NCBI RefSeq assembly: GCF_014200675.1
Contig: NZ_JACHCI010000025.1
Coordinates: 1 to 64,000, forward strand
DNA length: 64,000 nucleotides
Direction of reading: 5' to 3'
DNA from: Janthinobacterium saanense
GTDB taxonomy: Bacteria; Pseudomonadota; Gammaproteobacteria; Burkholderiales; Burkholderiaceae_D
This document shows, piece by piece, positions 10,770 through 20,287 of this stretch (the stretch's first letter is position 1; each line of letters opens with the position of its first letter). Both the position numbers and the translations under genes were made by a program. The notes beneath the pieces were generated by a model, which had not been told where the DNA came from, searched no databases, and was given only the letters and a program-made list of their open reading frames with translations.

Positions 10770-12461
10770 ATGAATGCTTACGACACGCATGAAGTTTTCA
10801 ACCAGGCCACGCCCTTCGAGAACGTCAATCTGTTCGCCTGCGACCCGGCCCTGATCGAGGCGGTCTTGCGCGAGGGCGGCGGGGCGGCGCTACCGGAACT
10901 GACCGCGCTGGGCGAAAAGCTGGGGCGCGCGGACACCCTGGCGCTGGCGCGGCTGGCCAACATCCACACGCCGCAATTGCAGCAATTCGACCGGGCCGGG
11001 CGGCGCATCGATGAAGTGGCCTTTCACCCGGCCTGGCATGAATTGATGGCCATCCTGGTCGGCGCCGGTGCGCATAACGCGCCATGGGCCGCACCGGGCC
11101 CAGGCGCCCAGGTGGCGCGCGCGGCCACCTATTTATTAGTCGGGCAAGTGGAAAACGGCACGCAGTGCCCGCTGACGATGACCTATGCTTCGGTGCCGGC
11201 GCTGCGCCTGGCCACGCATCTGCCGCAGATCGCCGCGCGCTGGCTGCCCAAGATACTGTCGCGCGAGTACGATCCACGCTCTTTGCCGGTGGAGCAGAAG
11301 CGGGGCGCCCTGATCGGCATGGGCATGACGGAAAAGCAGGGCGGCTCGGATGTGCGTAGCAATACTACCTATGCCGAGCCGGTGTCCTTGCCTGAGGCAC
11401 AAGCGCTGTTTGGCGAGCAGGCGGAACACGTCTGGCGCATCGTCGGCCACAAATGGTTTTTTTCGGTGCCGCAAAGCGACGCCCATCTGATCCTGGCGCA
11501 AACGGAGAGCGGCAGCAGCGCTGGCCTGTCGTGCTTTTTCGTGCCCCGCTTTTTGCCTGATGGCAGCCGTAACCAGATCCGCGTGCAGCGCCTGAAAGAC
11601 AAGCTGGGCAACCGTTCGAACGCGTCGTCGGAAGTGGAATTTACGGGTGCCTACGGCTGGCTGGTGGGTGCGCAGGGCCGGGGCATACCGACCATATTGG
11701 AAATGGCCAGCCATACGCGCCTCGATTGCGTGCTGGGCAGTGCCGGCATCATGCGCGCCGCCTTGACGCAGGCCTTGCACCATGCGCGCCAGCGGGCCGT
11801 GTTCGGCAAGCCGCTGGTGGAGCAGCCGCTGATGCGCAACGTGCTGGCCGACCTGGCGCTGGAATCGGAAGCGGCGACTGTCTTTGCCTTGCGTCTGGCG
11901 CGCTGCTTCGATGAAAAGCACGATGAACAGCAAGCCGTGCTGGCGCGCGTGCTGACGCCGGCCGGCAAATACTGGATCTGCAAGCGCGGTCCCGGCTTTG
12001 GCGCCGAGGCGATGGAAGTGCTGGGCGGTACCGGCTACGTGGAAGATGCGCCGCTGGCCCGGCTGTACCGCGAACTGCCCGTCAATTCGATCTGGGAGGG
12101 CTCGGGCAATGTGATGTGCCTGGACGTGCTGCGCGCCTTCGGCAAGTCGCCCGCCGCGCGCGAGGCGCTGCAGGCAGAGCTGGCGCTGGCGGGCGAGGGC
12201 GAACCCGCGTTTGTTGCTTATCGTAATCAGCTGCTGGCCGATCTGGAGGGGCCGCAAGCCGATGAATTTGGCGCGCGCCGCCTGGCCGAGCGCATCGTGC
12301 TGGCGGTGCAGGCCGCCTTGCTGCTGCGCCATGCGCCACCGTTTGTTGCCCAGGCTTTTGTGCTATCGCGGCTGGTGCAGGCGCCGGGCGGGGCCTATGG
12401 ACGCTTGCCGGCAGGCACGGATTGCAGCGCCATCCTGGCGCGGGCGCTGCGTGAATATTGA
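10770..12461 (+). CDS. aidB: AidB-type acyl-CoA dehydrogenase
   Basis: This 563 aa flavoprotein belongs to the acyl-CoA dehydrogenase superfamily. The start (THEVFNQ...PFENVNLF) and overall length match E. coli AidB, induced in the adaptive response to alkylation. Superfamily features are visible: the GMGMTEKQGGSDVRSN flavin-binding stretch, the HKWFFS motif and a C-terminal LGGTGYVEDAPLARLYRE segment with NSIWEGSGNVM. AidB is thought to protect DNA or destroy alkylating agents; its natural substrate is uncertain. An Ada-controlled promoter was not identifiable. Confidence 0.9.
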   Translation: MNAYDTHEVFNQATPFENVNLFACDPALIEAVLREGGGAALPELTALGEKLGRADTLALARLANIHTPQLQQFDRAGRRIDEVAFHPAWHELMAILVGAGAHNAPWAAPGPGAQVARAATYLLVGQVENGTQCPLTMTYASVPALRLATHLPQIAARWLPKILSREYDPRSLPVEQKRGALIGMGMTEKQGGSDVRSNTTYAEPVSLPEAQALFGEQAEHVWRIVGHKWFFSVPQSDAHLILAQTESGSSAGLSCFFVPRFLPDGSRNQIRVQRLKDKLGNRSNASSEVEFTGAYGWLVGAQGRGIPTILEMASHTRLDCVLGSAGIMRAALTQALHHARQRAVFGKPLVEQPLMRNVLADLALESEAATVFALRLARCFDEKHDEQQAVLARVLTPAGKYWICKRGPGFGAEAMEVLGGTGYVEDAPLARLYRELPVNSIWEGSGNVMCLDVLRAFGKSPAAREALQAELALAGEGEPAFVAYRNQLLADLEGPQADEFGARRLAERIVLAVQAALLLRHAPPFVAQAFVLSRLVQAPGGAYGRLPAGTDCSAILARALREY

Positions 12462-12612
12462 GCTTGAATTGCAGCTGACATGCGATTATTTCTAAAATTA
12501 CAGCCACAGCGGCGCTGTGGGCTGGGATAATGCTGCAATCCATTATTTTATCGACACCCGGCGCGCTTGCGATGCAATCATCTCGCCGCGCTTGGAACAA
12601 GAGAGAGAACAT

Positions 12613-13263
12613 ATGAAACAAGATCCGCGCTTTCCCAATCTCTTCATTACCGACCATCCGCTGATCCAGCACAAACTGAGCCATATGCGCGAGCACGACA
12701 CGTCGACGCGCACTTTCCGTGAGTTGCTCAAAGAAATCACCTTGCTGATGGGCTATGAGATCACGCGCGACCTGCCGCTGACGACACGCGAAATCAAAAC
12801 TCCGCTGGTGACCATCGATGCGCCAGTTATTGCTGGCAAGAAATTGGCTATCGTCCCCATCCTGCGCGCCGGCATCGGCATGAGCGATGGCTTGCTGAAC
12901 CTGCTGCCGTCGGCCCGCGTGGGCCATATCGGTGTGTACCGCGACCCTGCCACGCACATGCCCGTGGAATACCTGGTGCGCCTGCCAGACCTGAATGAGC
13001 GTACCTTCATCCTGTGCGACCCGATGGTGGCGACCGGCAATTCGGCCGTGTATGCCGTCGATGTGCTGAAAAAACGCGGCGTGACCGATGAGCAAATCGT
13101 TTTCCTGTCGCTGGTGGCGGCTCCCGAAGGCGTGACCGTGTTCCAGAACGCGCATCCAAACGTCAAGATGTTTACTGCTGCGCTCGATTCGCATCTGGAT
13201 GAGCACGCTTACATTGTGCCGGGCCTGGGCGATGCGGGTGACCGCATCTTCGGCACCAAGTAA
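12613..13263 (+). CDS. upp: Uracil phosphoribosyltransferase
   Basis: This 216 aa salvage enzyme forms UMP from uracil and PRPP. The PRPP loop ([13 protein letters not shown]) and the uracil-binding C-terminus ([17 protein letters not shown]) are both present. The ATG at 12613 is chosen because it follows a GAGAGAGA purine stretch and gives the conserved start [10 protein letters not shown]; upstream in-frame codons lack family similarity. It is followed 33 bp later by the small Hpt gene, possibly in one transcript. Confidence 0.96.
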   Translation: MKQDPRFPNLFITDHPLIQHKLSHMREHDTSTRTFRELLKEITLLMGYEITRDLPLTTREIKTPLVTIDAPVIAGKKLAIVPILRAGIGMSDGLLNLLPSARVGHIGVYRDPATHMPVEYLVRLPDLNERTFILCDPMVATGNSAVYAVDVLKKRGVTDEQIVFLSLVAAPEGVTVFQNAHPNVKMFTAALDSHLDEHAYIVPGLGDAGDRIFGTK

Positions 13264-13296
13264 TTAAACTACCGCTATAAGCTCGCGAGGACTGCC

Positions 13297-13659
13297 ATGG
13301 CTACCTTGATCGACCCGGATTTCCGCGCCCGTTTGCGCGCCTTGAATGACAAGTACGCCGCCGGCGTGCCTGGCTTGATGCAAGCCATCGCCACGGCGCG
13401 CGAGCGCTGCGACAGCGAAGGCCCGCGGCTGGAACAACTGACGGCGCTGCACCGCGCCTTGCATGCAGTGGCCGGTTCGGCCTCCACTTTCGGCTTTGCG
13501 GCACTGGGGCAAGAATGCCGGCGCCTGGAGCAGCTGGTGCGCGGCTTGCTCAACGAGCCGGGCGAGGTGCTGGCCGAATGGCCGGTCCTGAGCGCGCAGG
13601 TGGGCGGTCTGCTGCGCTGGGCGGCGCACGATGCAGCCGCGTCCACCTATCAGGCCTAG
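13297..13659 (+). CDS. Small Hpt (histidine phosphotransfer) domain protein
   Basis: This 120 aa all-helical protein carries an Hpt-like core. H56 in LHAVAGSASTFGF is the likely phospho-accepting histidine, although the usual lysine of the HxxKGS motif is replaced by alanine (A59). Hpt proteins relay phosphate between receiver domains. No partner kinase lies nearby; the receiver-EAL protein at 3301-5565 is a conceivable but unproven target. It follows upp closely. Confidence 0.7.
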   Translation: MATLIDPDFRARLRALNDKYAAGVPGLMQAIATARERCDSEGPRLEQLTALHRALHAVAGSASTFGFAALGQECRRLEQLVRGLLNEPGEVLAEWPVLSAQVGGLLRWAAHDAAASTYQA

Positions 13660-13954
13660 GCCTCCTACACGCGGCGTGGTCAAATTAATACATTTGATAT
13701 AACGCAAAGCGTGCGCGCGAAGGATTGAGATATAGTGTCTCCATGCCGCTGGTACAGGGCGCCGCAAGACGGGGATTTGGCTATTAAAGTAGTGTTCGCA
13801 AGTTTATTTTGCGAAAGAATGGTTTTTCTCAGTTTTGTTGGTATAATTGGGCATCGTTGGATTCGAGGTAGTAGTGCAGTTTGTCTGTCATTTCTTTCTT
13901 GCTTCAAACGATATAACGGGCGCAAGCCCAACTTAACTGAAATAGGAAATTGTA
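13660..13954 (+). promoter_or_regulatory. Promoter and long leader of the cold-shock gene
   Basis: This gap has an extended -10 element, TGGTATAAT, at 13839-13847, which would give an untranslated leader of about 100 nt before the cold-shock ATG. Such leaders are usual for csp mRNAs, where temperature-dependent folding controls translation. A 7 bp hairpin (13795-13801 with 13809-13815) lies upstream of the promoter. The leader structure itself is inference. Confidence 0.55.
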
Positions 13955-14158
13955 ATGGCAACTGGCATCGTAAAATGGTTCAATGATTCGAAGGGTTTCG
14001 GCTTTATTACCCCTGACGAAGGCGGCGAAGATCTGTTCGCTCACTTCTCGGCTATCCAGTCGAACGGCTTCAAGTCCCTGCAAGAGAACCAACGCGTTTC
14101 TTTTGAAGTGACTGCTGGCCCTAAAGGCAAGCAAGCTTCGAACATTCAGCCAATCTAA
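13955..14158 (+). CDS. Cold-shock protein, CspA family
   Basis: This 67 aa single-domain nucleic-acid binding protein shows both RNA-binding motifs of the family, KGFGFI (RNP1) and the DLFAHFSAI region (RNP2-like), with KWFND at the start. These proteins act as RNA chaperones or antiterminators. A long leader and its own terminator mark it as monocistronic. Which csp paralogue it is cannot be told from this window. Confidence 0.95.
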   Translation: MATGIVKWFNDSKGFGFITPDEGGEDLFAHFSAIQSNGFKSLQENQRVSFEVTAGPKGKQASNIQPI

Positions 14159-14182
14159 TACGCTGGATCAAACGAAATAAAG

Positions 14183-14211
14183 AAATCCTCGGTCTCCGAG
14201 GATTTTTTTTC
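14183..14211 (+). terminator. Terminator of the cold-shock gene
   Basis: An 8 bp stem (14185-14192 with 14196-14203) with a 3 nt loop is followed by a run of T, 25 bases past the csp stop. Confidence 0.9.
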
Positions 14212-14269
14212 GCCTGCATTTTCGTAAAACAGGCATTTCGCCTGCATTTTCCTCCCCAGCCATCCTTCT

Positions 14270-15187
14270 CTAGCGCCAATACCTCGGCTGGGCATAGCTA
14301 TGGCGCAAGAAGTCGACAAAGGCGCGGATGCGCAAGGGCAGGTGGCGGCGCTGCGCGAACACGGCGTAGATGTCATTGCCCGGTGCAGCGTACTGGTCCA
14401 GCACCGTGACCAGTTGTCCTGAAGCGATCTCGGCGCCCACTTCCCACATCGAGCGCCAGGCCAGTCCCTTGCCCGCCAAGGCCCAGTCATGCAGCACTTC
14501 ACCATCATTGCACACCATATTGCCCGTGACTTTCAAGGTCAGGTTCTTGCCGTTTTCGCGGAAGGTCCAGCCCCGCTGGCTGCCTTCGCTGCTGATCGCC
14601 AGGCAATTATGCTTGGCTAGATCCGCTGGCACCAAGGGGGTGCCGGCTCGCTTCAGGTAGGTGGGCGAGGCCACCAGCACGCGCTGGTTATCGGCCAGCT
14701 TGGTGCTGACCAGCGAGGAATCGGACAGGCTGGCGATGCGGATGGCCACGTCGATGCCTTCGCCGATCAAATCGACCAGCCTGTCGTTCAGGTTCAGCGA
14801 CACCGTCAAGTCGCGGTGTTCGGCCAGGAAAGAGGGCAGCAGCGGCGCCACGTGATGGCGGCCAAAGCCGGCTGGCGCAGAAATCAGCAAATGGCCGCGC
14901 GCCTGCACGCTGCGCACGGCCACGGCCGATTCCGCTTCTTCCAGTTCGCCCAGGATGCGCTGGCAATCTTCCAGAAAGGCCGCGCCCTCATTCGTCAGCG
15001 CCAGCTTGCGCGTGGTGCGCTGCAAGAGTTTCACACCCAGCCGCTCTTCCAGCGCATCGAGGCGGCGCCCTATCATGGCTGGTGCGATGCCTTCCGCGCG
15101 CGCTGCCGCCGACAGGCTGCCTTTGGCGACCACATCCACGAAGGTAGAGATTTGCCTGAATTGCCCCATGGCCTGTGTTTTCCTCAC
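14270..15187 (-). CDS. LysR-family transcriptional regulator
   Basis: This 305 aa protein has an N-terminal winged helix-turn-helix (FVDVVAKGSLSAAARAEGIAP, then RRLDALEERLGVKLLQRTTR) and a periplasmic-binding-protein-like effector domain from about residue 95. An internal ATG (MGQFRQ, residue 7) could be the true start. It is divergent from aceB with 216 bp between, so it may regulate that gene, though such regulators often act elsewhere as well. The effector is unknown. Confidence 0.9.
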   Translation of the reverse strand: MRKTQAMGQFRQISTFVDVVAKGSLSAAARAEGIAPAMIGRRLDALEERLGVKLLQRTTRKLALTNEGAAFLEDCQRILGELEEAESAVAVRSVQARGHLLISAPAGFGRHHVAPLLPSFLAEHRDLTVSLNLNDRLVDLIGEGIDVAIRIASLSDSSLVSTKLADNQRVLVASPTYLKRAGTPLVPADLAKHNCLAISSEGSQRGWTFRENGKNLTLKVTGNMVCNDGEVLHDWALAGKGLAWRSMWEVGAEIASGQLVTVLDQYAAPGNDIYAVFAQRRHLPLRIRAFVDFLRHSYAQPRYWR

Positions 15188-15403
15188 TTGTGATAAAAAC
15201 GCATAGATGAAGTGATTTTTAATCTCGTTTCCATGCCTTATAGTGCATTACTATAAAACAAAAGCGCTGCGGAACGACGCATTTTCTTGCGATCCCTAGC
15301 CGTGCCTGCGCAGTATTTCCGCCTATAGTGCGATGAGCAGATTGCTGTTCAGATTATTTTCGCTTTATTTTTCGCTTTATTTCTATTCATATTGGAGAAC
15401 TTC
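15188..15403. promoter_or_regulatory. Divergent lysR/aceB control region
   Basis: These 216 AT-rich bases separate divergent genes and must hold both promoters. I did not find a clear LysR box. Confidence 0.4.
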
Positions 15404-17002
15404 ATGACGCACGCCCCCATTGTCCTGCCTGACGGCATGCAAATTAGCGGTGAAATCAAGCCTGGCTATGCACAGATATTGACGCCAGAAGCGCTGGCGC
15501 TGGTGGCCAGGCTGACGCGCGCCTTCGAGCCGCGCCGCCAGGAATTGCTGGCCGTGCGCGTGGAGCGCGCCAAGCGCCTCGATGCGGGCGAGCGTCCGGA
15601 TTTCCTGCCTGAAACGGCGCATATCCGCGATGGCGACTGGAAGATTGCACCGATACCGCAAGCGCTGGAATGCCGCCGCGTGGAAATCACGGGTCCGGTC
15701 GAGCGCAAAATGGTCATCAACGCCTTCAATTCGGGCGCCGACAGCTATATGACGGACTTCGAAGACTCGAACACGCCCAACTGGGACAACCAGATTACGG
15801 GCCAGATCAATATGTTCGACGCCGTGCGCAAGACAATTTCGCTGGAGCAGAACGGCAAATCCTACAAGCTGAACGACAAGATCGCGACCTTGGTCGTGCG
15901 TCCGCGCGGCTGGCACCTCGATGAAAAACACGTGCTGGTCGACGGCAAGCGCATTTCCGGCGGCATTTTTGATTTTGCCCTGTTCATGTTTCATAACGCC
16001 AAAGAACAATTGGCGCGCGGCGCCGGTCCGTATTTCTATTTGCCGAAAATGGAATCGCACCTGGAAGCGCGTTTGTGGAACGATATTTTCGTCATGACGC
16101 AAGAGGAACTGGGCTTGCCGCAAGGCACGATCAAGGCCACGGTCCTGATTGAAACCATTTTGGCGGCGTTTGAAATGGATGAAATCCTGTATGAATTGCG
16201 CGAACATAGCTCGGGCCTGAATGCGGGCCGCTGGGATTACATCTTTTCATGCATCAAGAAATTCAAGCTGGACAAGGATTTCTGCCTGGCCGACCGCGCC
16301 AAGGTCACTATGACGGCGCCCTTCATGCGCGCCTACGCCTTGCTGCTGCTGAAGACTTGCCACAAGCGCGGCGCGCCAGCCATCGGCGGCATGGCAGCCT
16401 TGATCCCGATCAAGAACGATCCTGAAAAGAACGATATCGCCATGGGCGGCGTGCGCACCGACAAGGCGCGCGACGCCACCGATGGTTATGACGGCGGCTG
16501 GGTTGCCCATCCTGGTCTGGTCGAGCTGGCCATGGGCGAGTTCACCAAAGTGTTGGGCGACCAGCCGAACCAGATCGGCAAGCAGCGCCCCGATATCGAT
16601 GTCAAGGCAGCCGATTTGCTCAATTTCCAGCCGGAAGCGCCGATCACGGAAGCGGGCTTGCGCTACAACATCAACGTGGGCATCCATTACCTGGGCAGCT
16701 GGCTGGCCGGCAACGGTTGCGTGCCCATCCATAACCTGATGGAAGACGCCGCCACGGCCGAAATCAGCCGCTCGCAAGTGTGGCAATGGATACGTTCGAG
16801 CAAGGGCGTGCTGGAAGACGGCCGCAAGGTCACGGCCGAAATGGTGCGCAGCATGATTCCGGAAGAACTGGCCAAGGTCCAGCGCAACGCCCCCGGCGGC
16901 AACGGACCGACTTACGTGCGCGCCGGCCAGATTTTCGAGCAAATGTCGACCTCGGAAGAGTTTGCTGAATTTCTGACCCTGCCGCTGTACGAAGAGATTT
17001 GA
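15404..17002 (+). CDS. aceB: Malate synthase A
   Basis: This 532 aa glyoxylate-shunt enzyme condenses glyoxylate and acetyl-CoA to malate. Malate synthase A signatures are present: [40 protein letters not shown] and [13 protein letters not shown]. The ATG at 15404 is preferred over an in-frame TTG at 15392 because GGAG at 15394-15397 is an ideal ribosome site for it. Its partner isocitrate lyase is not in the window. Confidence 0.96.
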   Translation: MTHAPIVLPDGMQISGEIKPGYAQILTPEALALVARLTRAFEPRRQELLAVRVERAKRLDAGERPDFLPETAHIRDGDWKIAPIPQALECRRVEITGPVERKMVINAFNSGADSYMTDFEDSNTPNWDNQITGQINMFDAVRKTISLEQNGKSYKLNDKIATLVVRPRGWHLDEKHVLVDGKRISGGIFDFALFMFHNAKEQLARGAGPYFYLPKMESHLEARLWNDIFVMTQEELGLPQGTIKATVLIETILAAFEMDEILYELREHSSGLNAGRWDYIFSCIKKFKLDKDFCLADRAKVTMTAPFMRAYALLLLKTCHKRGAPAIGGMAALIPIKNDPEKNDIAMGGVRTDKARDATDGYDGGWVAHPGLVELAMGEFTKVLGDQPNQIGKQRPDIDVKAADLLNFQPEAPITEAGLRYNINVGIHYLGSWLAGNGCVPIHNLMEDAATAEISRSQVWQWIRSSKGVLEDGRKVTAEMVRSMIPEELAKVQRNAPGGNGPTYVRAGQIFEQMSTSEEFAEFLTLPLYEEI

Positions 17003-17024
17003 TTGGTAGATTTCTCTGAGTCAT

Positions 17025-17053
17025 AAAAAACCGGAGTTTTCTCCGGTTTTTTT
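17025..17053 (+). terminator. Terminator of aceB
   Basis: A stem of CCGGAG/CTCCGG extended by A/T pairs, with a TTTT loop and a long T-run, lies 23 bases past the aceB stop. It could work in both directions. Confidence 0.88.
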
Positions 17054-17070
17054 ATGCAGTAAAAATTACG

Positions 17071-17188
17071 GCGCCGGATAAAACCGTAGCGAGCGGAAGG
17101 AAGAGGTGGCCAAGAAGCGCAACCGTACTAAAGTACGGTGAGCATCGCAGGCTGCCTATGCCGACGCGCAGTAGGTTTTATCCGGTGC
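17071..17188. repeat. Imperfect long palindromic intergenic element
   Basis: Arms 17071-17085 and 17174-17188 match at 14 of 15 positions when one is inverted. Between them is an inner palindrome CCGTACT-AA-AGTACGG. It lies between the convergent ends of aceB and gloB. Its form resembles the element at 5600-5698, so it is probably a dispersed host repeat. Confidence 0.6.
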
Positions 17189-17190
17189 TA

Positions 17191-18012
17191 TCAGAAATTA
17201 TTTTTCCACATGCGCAAGGCTGCAAAGGCTTCCACAGGCGACGCATCGGCTGCCAATTTCCCTTCCACTTTCAGGCTGGCCAGGATGGCTGGCTCCTTGT
17301 AGCGTAGGAAGGGATTGGTGGCTTTTTCCATGGCGATGGTCGACGGCACGGTAGGCAGGCCTTGCTGGCGTTTTTCCGTATCGATGGCGACCCTTTCTTG
17401 CAAGGCAAGATTGCCTGGCTCGACGGCGCTGGCAAAGCGCAGATTGGACAAGGTGTACTCATGGGCGCAAAATACCTCGGTATCGTCGGGCAGGGCGGCC
17501 AGCTTGCCCAGCGAGTCGGCCATTTGCCCCGGCGTGCCCTCAAACAGGCGGCCACAGCCGCCGGCAAACAGGGTGTCGCCGGAAAACAGCCAGGGCGCGC
17601 CGCTGCGTTCGTCGCGCTGGCGCACATAGGCAATATGCCCTTTGGTGTGGCCGGGCACGTCGATCACGGTCAGCTGCAAGCCCAGCTCGCGCACGTAGGC
17701 GACATCGCCTTCGGCAAGAGGTTCCGTGATGGCTGTGATAGCTTCATTGCGCGGGCCGAAGACGGGCACGGCGAAATGCTGCAACAATTCAGGAACGCCT
17801 CCGGTGTGGTCGGCGTGGTGATGAGTCAGTAAAATGGCGCACAATGTCAGCTGATGAGCTTTGAGCGCATCGAGGATGACCATCGCATCGCCCGGGTCGA
17901 CCACGGCGGCATGCGTGCCGTCATGGATCAGCCACAGGTAGTTGTCGGCAAAGGCTGGCACGGCAAGTACCGATAAAGTGTGTGATAAGGTTTGTACGGG
18001 GGAATGGATCAT
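17191..18012 (-). CDS. gloB: Hydroxyacylglutathione hydrolase (glyoxalase II)
   Basis: This 273 aa metallo-beta-lactamase-fold enzyme hydrolyses S-lactoylglutathione in methylglyoxal detoxification. The metal motif [10 protein letters not shown] is complete, followed by [21 protein letters not shown] and [11 protein letters not shown]. The start at 18012 is chosen because the open frame further upstream would overlap the divergent methyltransferase gene and lacks similarity to the family. The divergent arrangement with the methyltransferase and rnhA is common in proteobacteria. Confidence 0.95.
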   Translation of the reverse strand: MIHSPVQTLSHTLSVLAVPAFADNYLWLIHDGTHAAVVDPGDAMVILDALKAHQLTLCAILLTHHHADHTGGVPELLQHFAVPVFGPRNEAITAITEPLAEGDVAYVRELGLQLTVIDVPGHTKGHIAYVRQRDERSGAPWLFSGDTLFAGGCGRLFEGTPGQMADSLGKLAALPDDTEVFCAHEYTLSNLRFASAVEPGNLALQERVAIDTEKRQQGLPTVPSTIAMEKATNPFLRYKEPAILASLKVEGKLAADASPVEAFAALRMWKNNF

Positions 18013-18031
18013 AGGCAAGAAAGAAAACTGA

Positions 18032-18808
18032 ATGGACAGTGTGGCATCCGAAAAATCCATTATAGCGCTTGATGGCTGGTTACAAACACCGGCCGGTCTC
18101 TACGTGCGCGCGTGGGAGCAGCAATGCCTCGATAGTTTGACGGCCGATATCTTCGGTTTTAATGCCGTGCAGATCGGTTTGCCGCAGTTTGATGCGCTCG
18201 CTGCCAGCCGTATGCCGAACAAATGGCTGCTCGATTCCCGCTTGCCCGCGCAACCGGCTCAGGACAGCCGGGTCAAGCTGGTGGCCGCCTTCGACGAGTT
18301 GCCGTTCGAATCGCAAAGCCTGGATCTGGTGGTGTTGCCGCATGTGCTGGAATTTGCCGCCGAGCCGCACCAGGTCTTGCGCGAAGTCGAACGCGTGCTG
18401 ATCCCGGAAGGGCGCTTGATCGTCTGCGGTTTCAATCCGGCCAGCCTGTGGGGCGCGCGCCAGGGTTTGGGCCGCCTCACGGGCCGCCATTATTTGCCGA
18501 AGGCGGGTGAGCTGATTTCCATGCCACGCATGAAAGACTGGTTAAAATTGCTGAACATGGGCGTGAGCCGCAGCCATTTCGGCTGTTATGCACCCGCCTG
18601 CAAGACGGAAAAATGGCTGCGCCGCAACGCCTTCATGGACAAGGCCGGCGCGCGCTGGTGGCCATATCTGGGTGCAGTGTATATAGTGCAGGCGATCAAG
18701 CGCGTCAAAGGGATGCGCTTGATCGGTCCGGCGTGGACCAAAAAACCGGCGACGGCCTCCGCAGGCGCACCGGTCACTAATAAAAGGCGGGAACAGCAAG
18801 ATGGATAA
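18032..18808 (+). CDS. Class I SAM-dependent methyltransferase (YafS-like)
   Basis: This 258 aa protein has a methyltransferase type 11-like core: [27 protein letters not shown] followed by [10 protein letters not shown]. The substrate is unknown. Position between gloB and rnhA matches the E. coli gene yafS. Its 3' end overlaps rnhA by 8 bp, so the two are co-transcribed. Confidence 0.85.
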   Translation: MDSVASEKSIIALDGWLQTPAGLYVRAWEQQCLDSLTADIFGFNAVQIGLPQFDALAASRMPNKWLLDSRLPAQPAQDSRVKLVAAFDELPFESQSLDLVVLPHVLEFAAEPHQVLREVERVLIPEGRLIVCGFNPASLWGARQGLGRLTGRHYLPKAGELISMPRMKDWLKLLNMGVSRSHFGCYAPACKTEKWLRRNAFMDKAGARWWPYLGAVYIVQAIKRVKGMRLIGPAWTKKPATASAGAPVTNKRREQQDG

Positions 18809-19238
18809 GGTTGAAATTTACGCCGACGGCGCATGCAAGGGCAATCCCGGCACCGGCGGCTGGGGCGCGCTGATGGTTGCCGATGGCGCCAAGAAAGAAA
18901 TCTACGGCGGCGAATTGAACACGACCAATAACCGCATGGAATTGAAGGCCGTGATCGAGGCATTGACGGCGCTCAAGCGCCCTTGCCAGGTGGTGATGTA
19001 CACCGATAGCCAATACGTGCAAAAGGGCATCAGCGAGTGGATCCATGGCTGGAAGGCACGCGGCTGGAAAACCGCCGCCAAGGCGCCCGTGAAAAACGTC
19101 GACCTGTGGCAAGCGCTGGACGCGGCCCAGGCCGTGCATACCATGGAATGGCGCTGGGTACGCGGCCACAACGGCCATCCGGGCAATGAACGGGCCGATC
19201 AACTGGCGAATATGGGTGTTGAAACGGTCAGAGCGTGA
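18801..19238 (+). CDS. rnhA: Ribonuclease HI
   Basis: This 145 aa endonuclease cuts RNA in RNA-DNA hybrids. The catalytic acids are visible in [11 protein letters not shown], in [13 protein letters not shown] and in YTDSQYV, with the late histidine and aspartate in [17 protein letters not shown]. It overlaps the methyltransferase gene and is followed by a very strong terminator. Confidence 0.97.
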   Translation: MDKVEIYADGACKGNPGTGGWGALMVADGAKKEIYGGELNTTNNRMELKAVIEALTALKRPCQVVMYTDSQYVQKGISEWIHGWKARGWKTAAKAPVKNVDLWQALDAAQAVHTMEWRWVRGHNGHPGNERADQLANMGVETVRA

Positions 19239-19261
19239 GTTAAAAAGTAGCAGCAATACAT

Positions 19262-19304
19262 AAGCGAAGGGCACAGCTTTGTTATACTGTGACCTTCGCT
19301 TTTT
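19262..19304 (+). terminator. Strong terminator after rnhA
   Basis: A long stem (19262-19270 with 19293-19301, plus inner CACAG/CTGTG) ends in five T. It separates rnhA from dnaQ. A TATACT hexamer in the loop (19283-19288) may double as the dnaQ -10 box. Confidence 0.85.
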
Positions 19305-19325
19305 GCTTTTACGAATGAGTCTGCC

Positions 19326-20042
19326 ATGCGTCAAATTGTTCTCGATACTGAAACCACCGGCCTGAACCCACGCACGGGCGACCGCATCCTGGAGATCGGC
19401 GCGGTAGAGTTGAATAACCGCATGCTGACCGGGAACAACTTCCATTACTACATTAATCCCGAGCGTGATTCGGAAGAGGGCGCATTGGCGGTCCACGGAT
19501 TGACCACCGAATTCCTCAGCGACAAACCGAAATTCGCCGAAATCGTCGAAGAGTTTCGCGCCTACATCGCCGACGCCGAACTGATCATCCACAACGCGCC
19601 CTTCGATATCGGCTTCCTGAACGCCGAATTCAAGCGCCTGAACCTGCCACCTATTCATGAACACGTGCATGGCGTGATCGACACCCTGGTGCAAGCAAAA
19701 GAAATGCACCCCGGCAAGCGCAACTCGCTCGATGCCCTGTGCGACCGCTACGGCGTCTCCAACGCCCACCGCAAGCTGCACGGCGCGCTGCTGGACTCCG
19801 AATTGCTGGCCGACGTCTACCTGGCCATGACGCGCGGCCAGAACAGCCTCAGCATGGATGAAGAAGTGGAAGTTGCGGCAGACGGCGCCGTGCTGGAAAT
19901 CGTGCCCCTGGCCGACATCATCTTCCAGCCCGCCAGCGCCGACGAAATCGCCGCCCACGAAAGCACCATCGCCGGCCTGGACAAAGCCGTCAAAGGTCAA
20001 TGCATCTGGACCGCTGTCAGCACGCCAGCGGTAGCCGCCTGA
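19326..20042 (+). CDS. dnaQ: DNA polymerase III epsilon subunit (proofreading)
   Basis: This 238 aa 3'-5' exonuclease proofreads for the replicative polymerase. The three exonuclease motifs are seen: LDTETTGLNP (ExoI), HNAPFDIGFLNAEF (ExoII) and HRKLHGALLDSELLADVYL (ExoIII, with the catalytic histidine). The C-terminal tail would bind the alpha subunit. It lies directly upstream of tRNA-Val. Confidence 0.96.
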   Translation: MRQIVLDTETTGLNPRTGDRILEIGAVELNNRMLTGNNFHYYINPERDSEEGALAVHGLTTEFLSDKPKFAEIVEEFRAYIADAELIIHNAPFDIGFLNAEFKRLNLPPIHEHVHGVIDTLVQAKEMHPGKRNSLDALCDRYGVSNAHRKLHGALLDSELLADVYLAMTRGQNSLSMDEEVEVAADGAVLEIVPLADIIFQPASADEIAAHESTIAGLDKAVKGQCIWTAVSTPAVAA

Positions 20043-20122
20043 TAAAAACGGCGCCAAGCAAAATTTCCCGCCGCCAGCCCTTGCAGACGCCGCAACACTT
20101 ATGCGATAATTCGATCCGCTTA

Positions 20123-20197
20123 GGGAGGTTAGCTCAGGGGTAGAGCACTGCATTCACACTGCAGGGGTCGCAAGTTCGAAACTTGCACTTCCCACCA
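20123..20197 (+). tRNA. tRNA-Val (anticodon CAC), prophage attachment site
   Basis: A 75 nt cloverleaf: acceptor GGGAGGT/ACTTCCC with one G-U pair, D-arm GCTC...GAGC, anticodon stem CTGCA/TGCAG with loop TTCACAC (anticodon CAC), T-arm GCAAG-TTCGAAA-CTTGC, and encoded CCA. The phage integrase lies just downstream, so the 3' half is the probable attB/attL core. The cloverleaf is complete, so integration regenerated it. Confidence 0.95.
20180..20197. other. Probable attL core in the tRNA 3' end
   Basis: Tyrosine integrases of this kind usually recombine at the T-arm and 3' end of a tRNA. The int gene begins reading away 88 bases further on. The matching attR copy must lie beyond position 64000, so the exact core length cannot be fixed here. 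Confidence 0.45.
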
Positions 20198-20228
20198 AGA
20201 ATACGCTGTAAAAACAAGTACTTATATT

Positions 20229-20261
20229 AAAGCCGCCTATCACTGATACGCGGCTTTTTTT
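20229..20261 (+). terminator. Terminator after tRNA-Val
   Basis: AAAGCCGC (20229-20236) pairs with GCGGCTTT (20250-20257) and is followed by T. It is partly symmetrical and could also act on the leftward int transcript. Confidence 0.75.
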
Positions 20262-20263
20262 GT

Positions 20264-20287
20264 GGGTGTGATTTCTGGGTGTGATTT
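20264..20287. repeat. Direct repeat GGGTGTGATTT x2
   Basis: Two identical 11 bp copies (20264-20274 and 20277-20287) lie between the tRNA terminator and the end of int, 13 bp apart. Arm-type integrase or excisionase sites often look like this; that role is inference. Confidence 0.45.
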
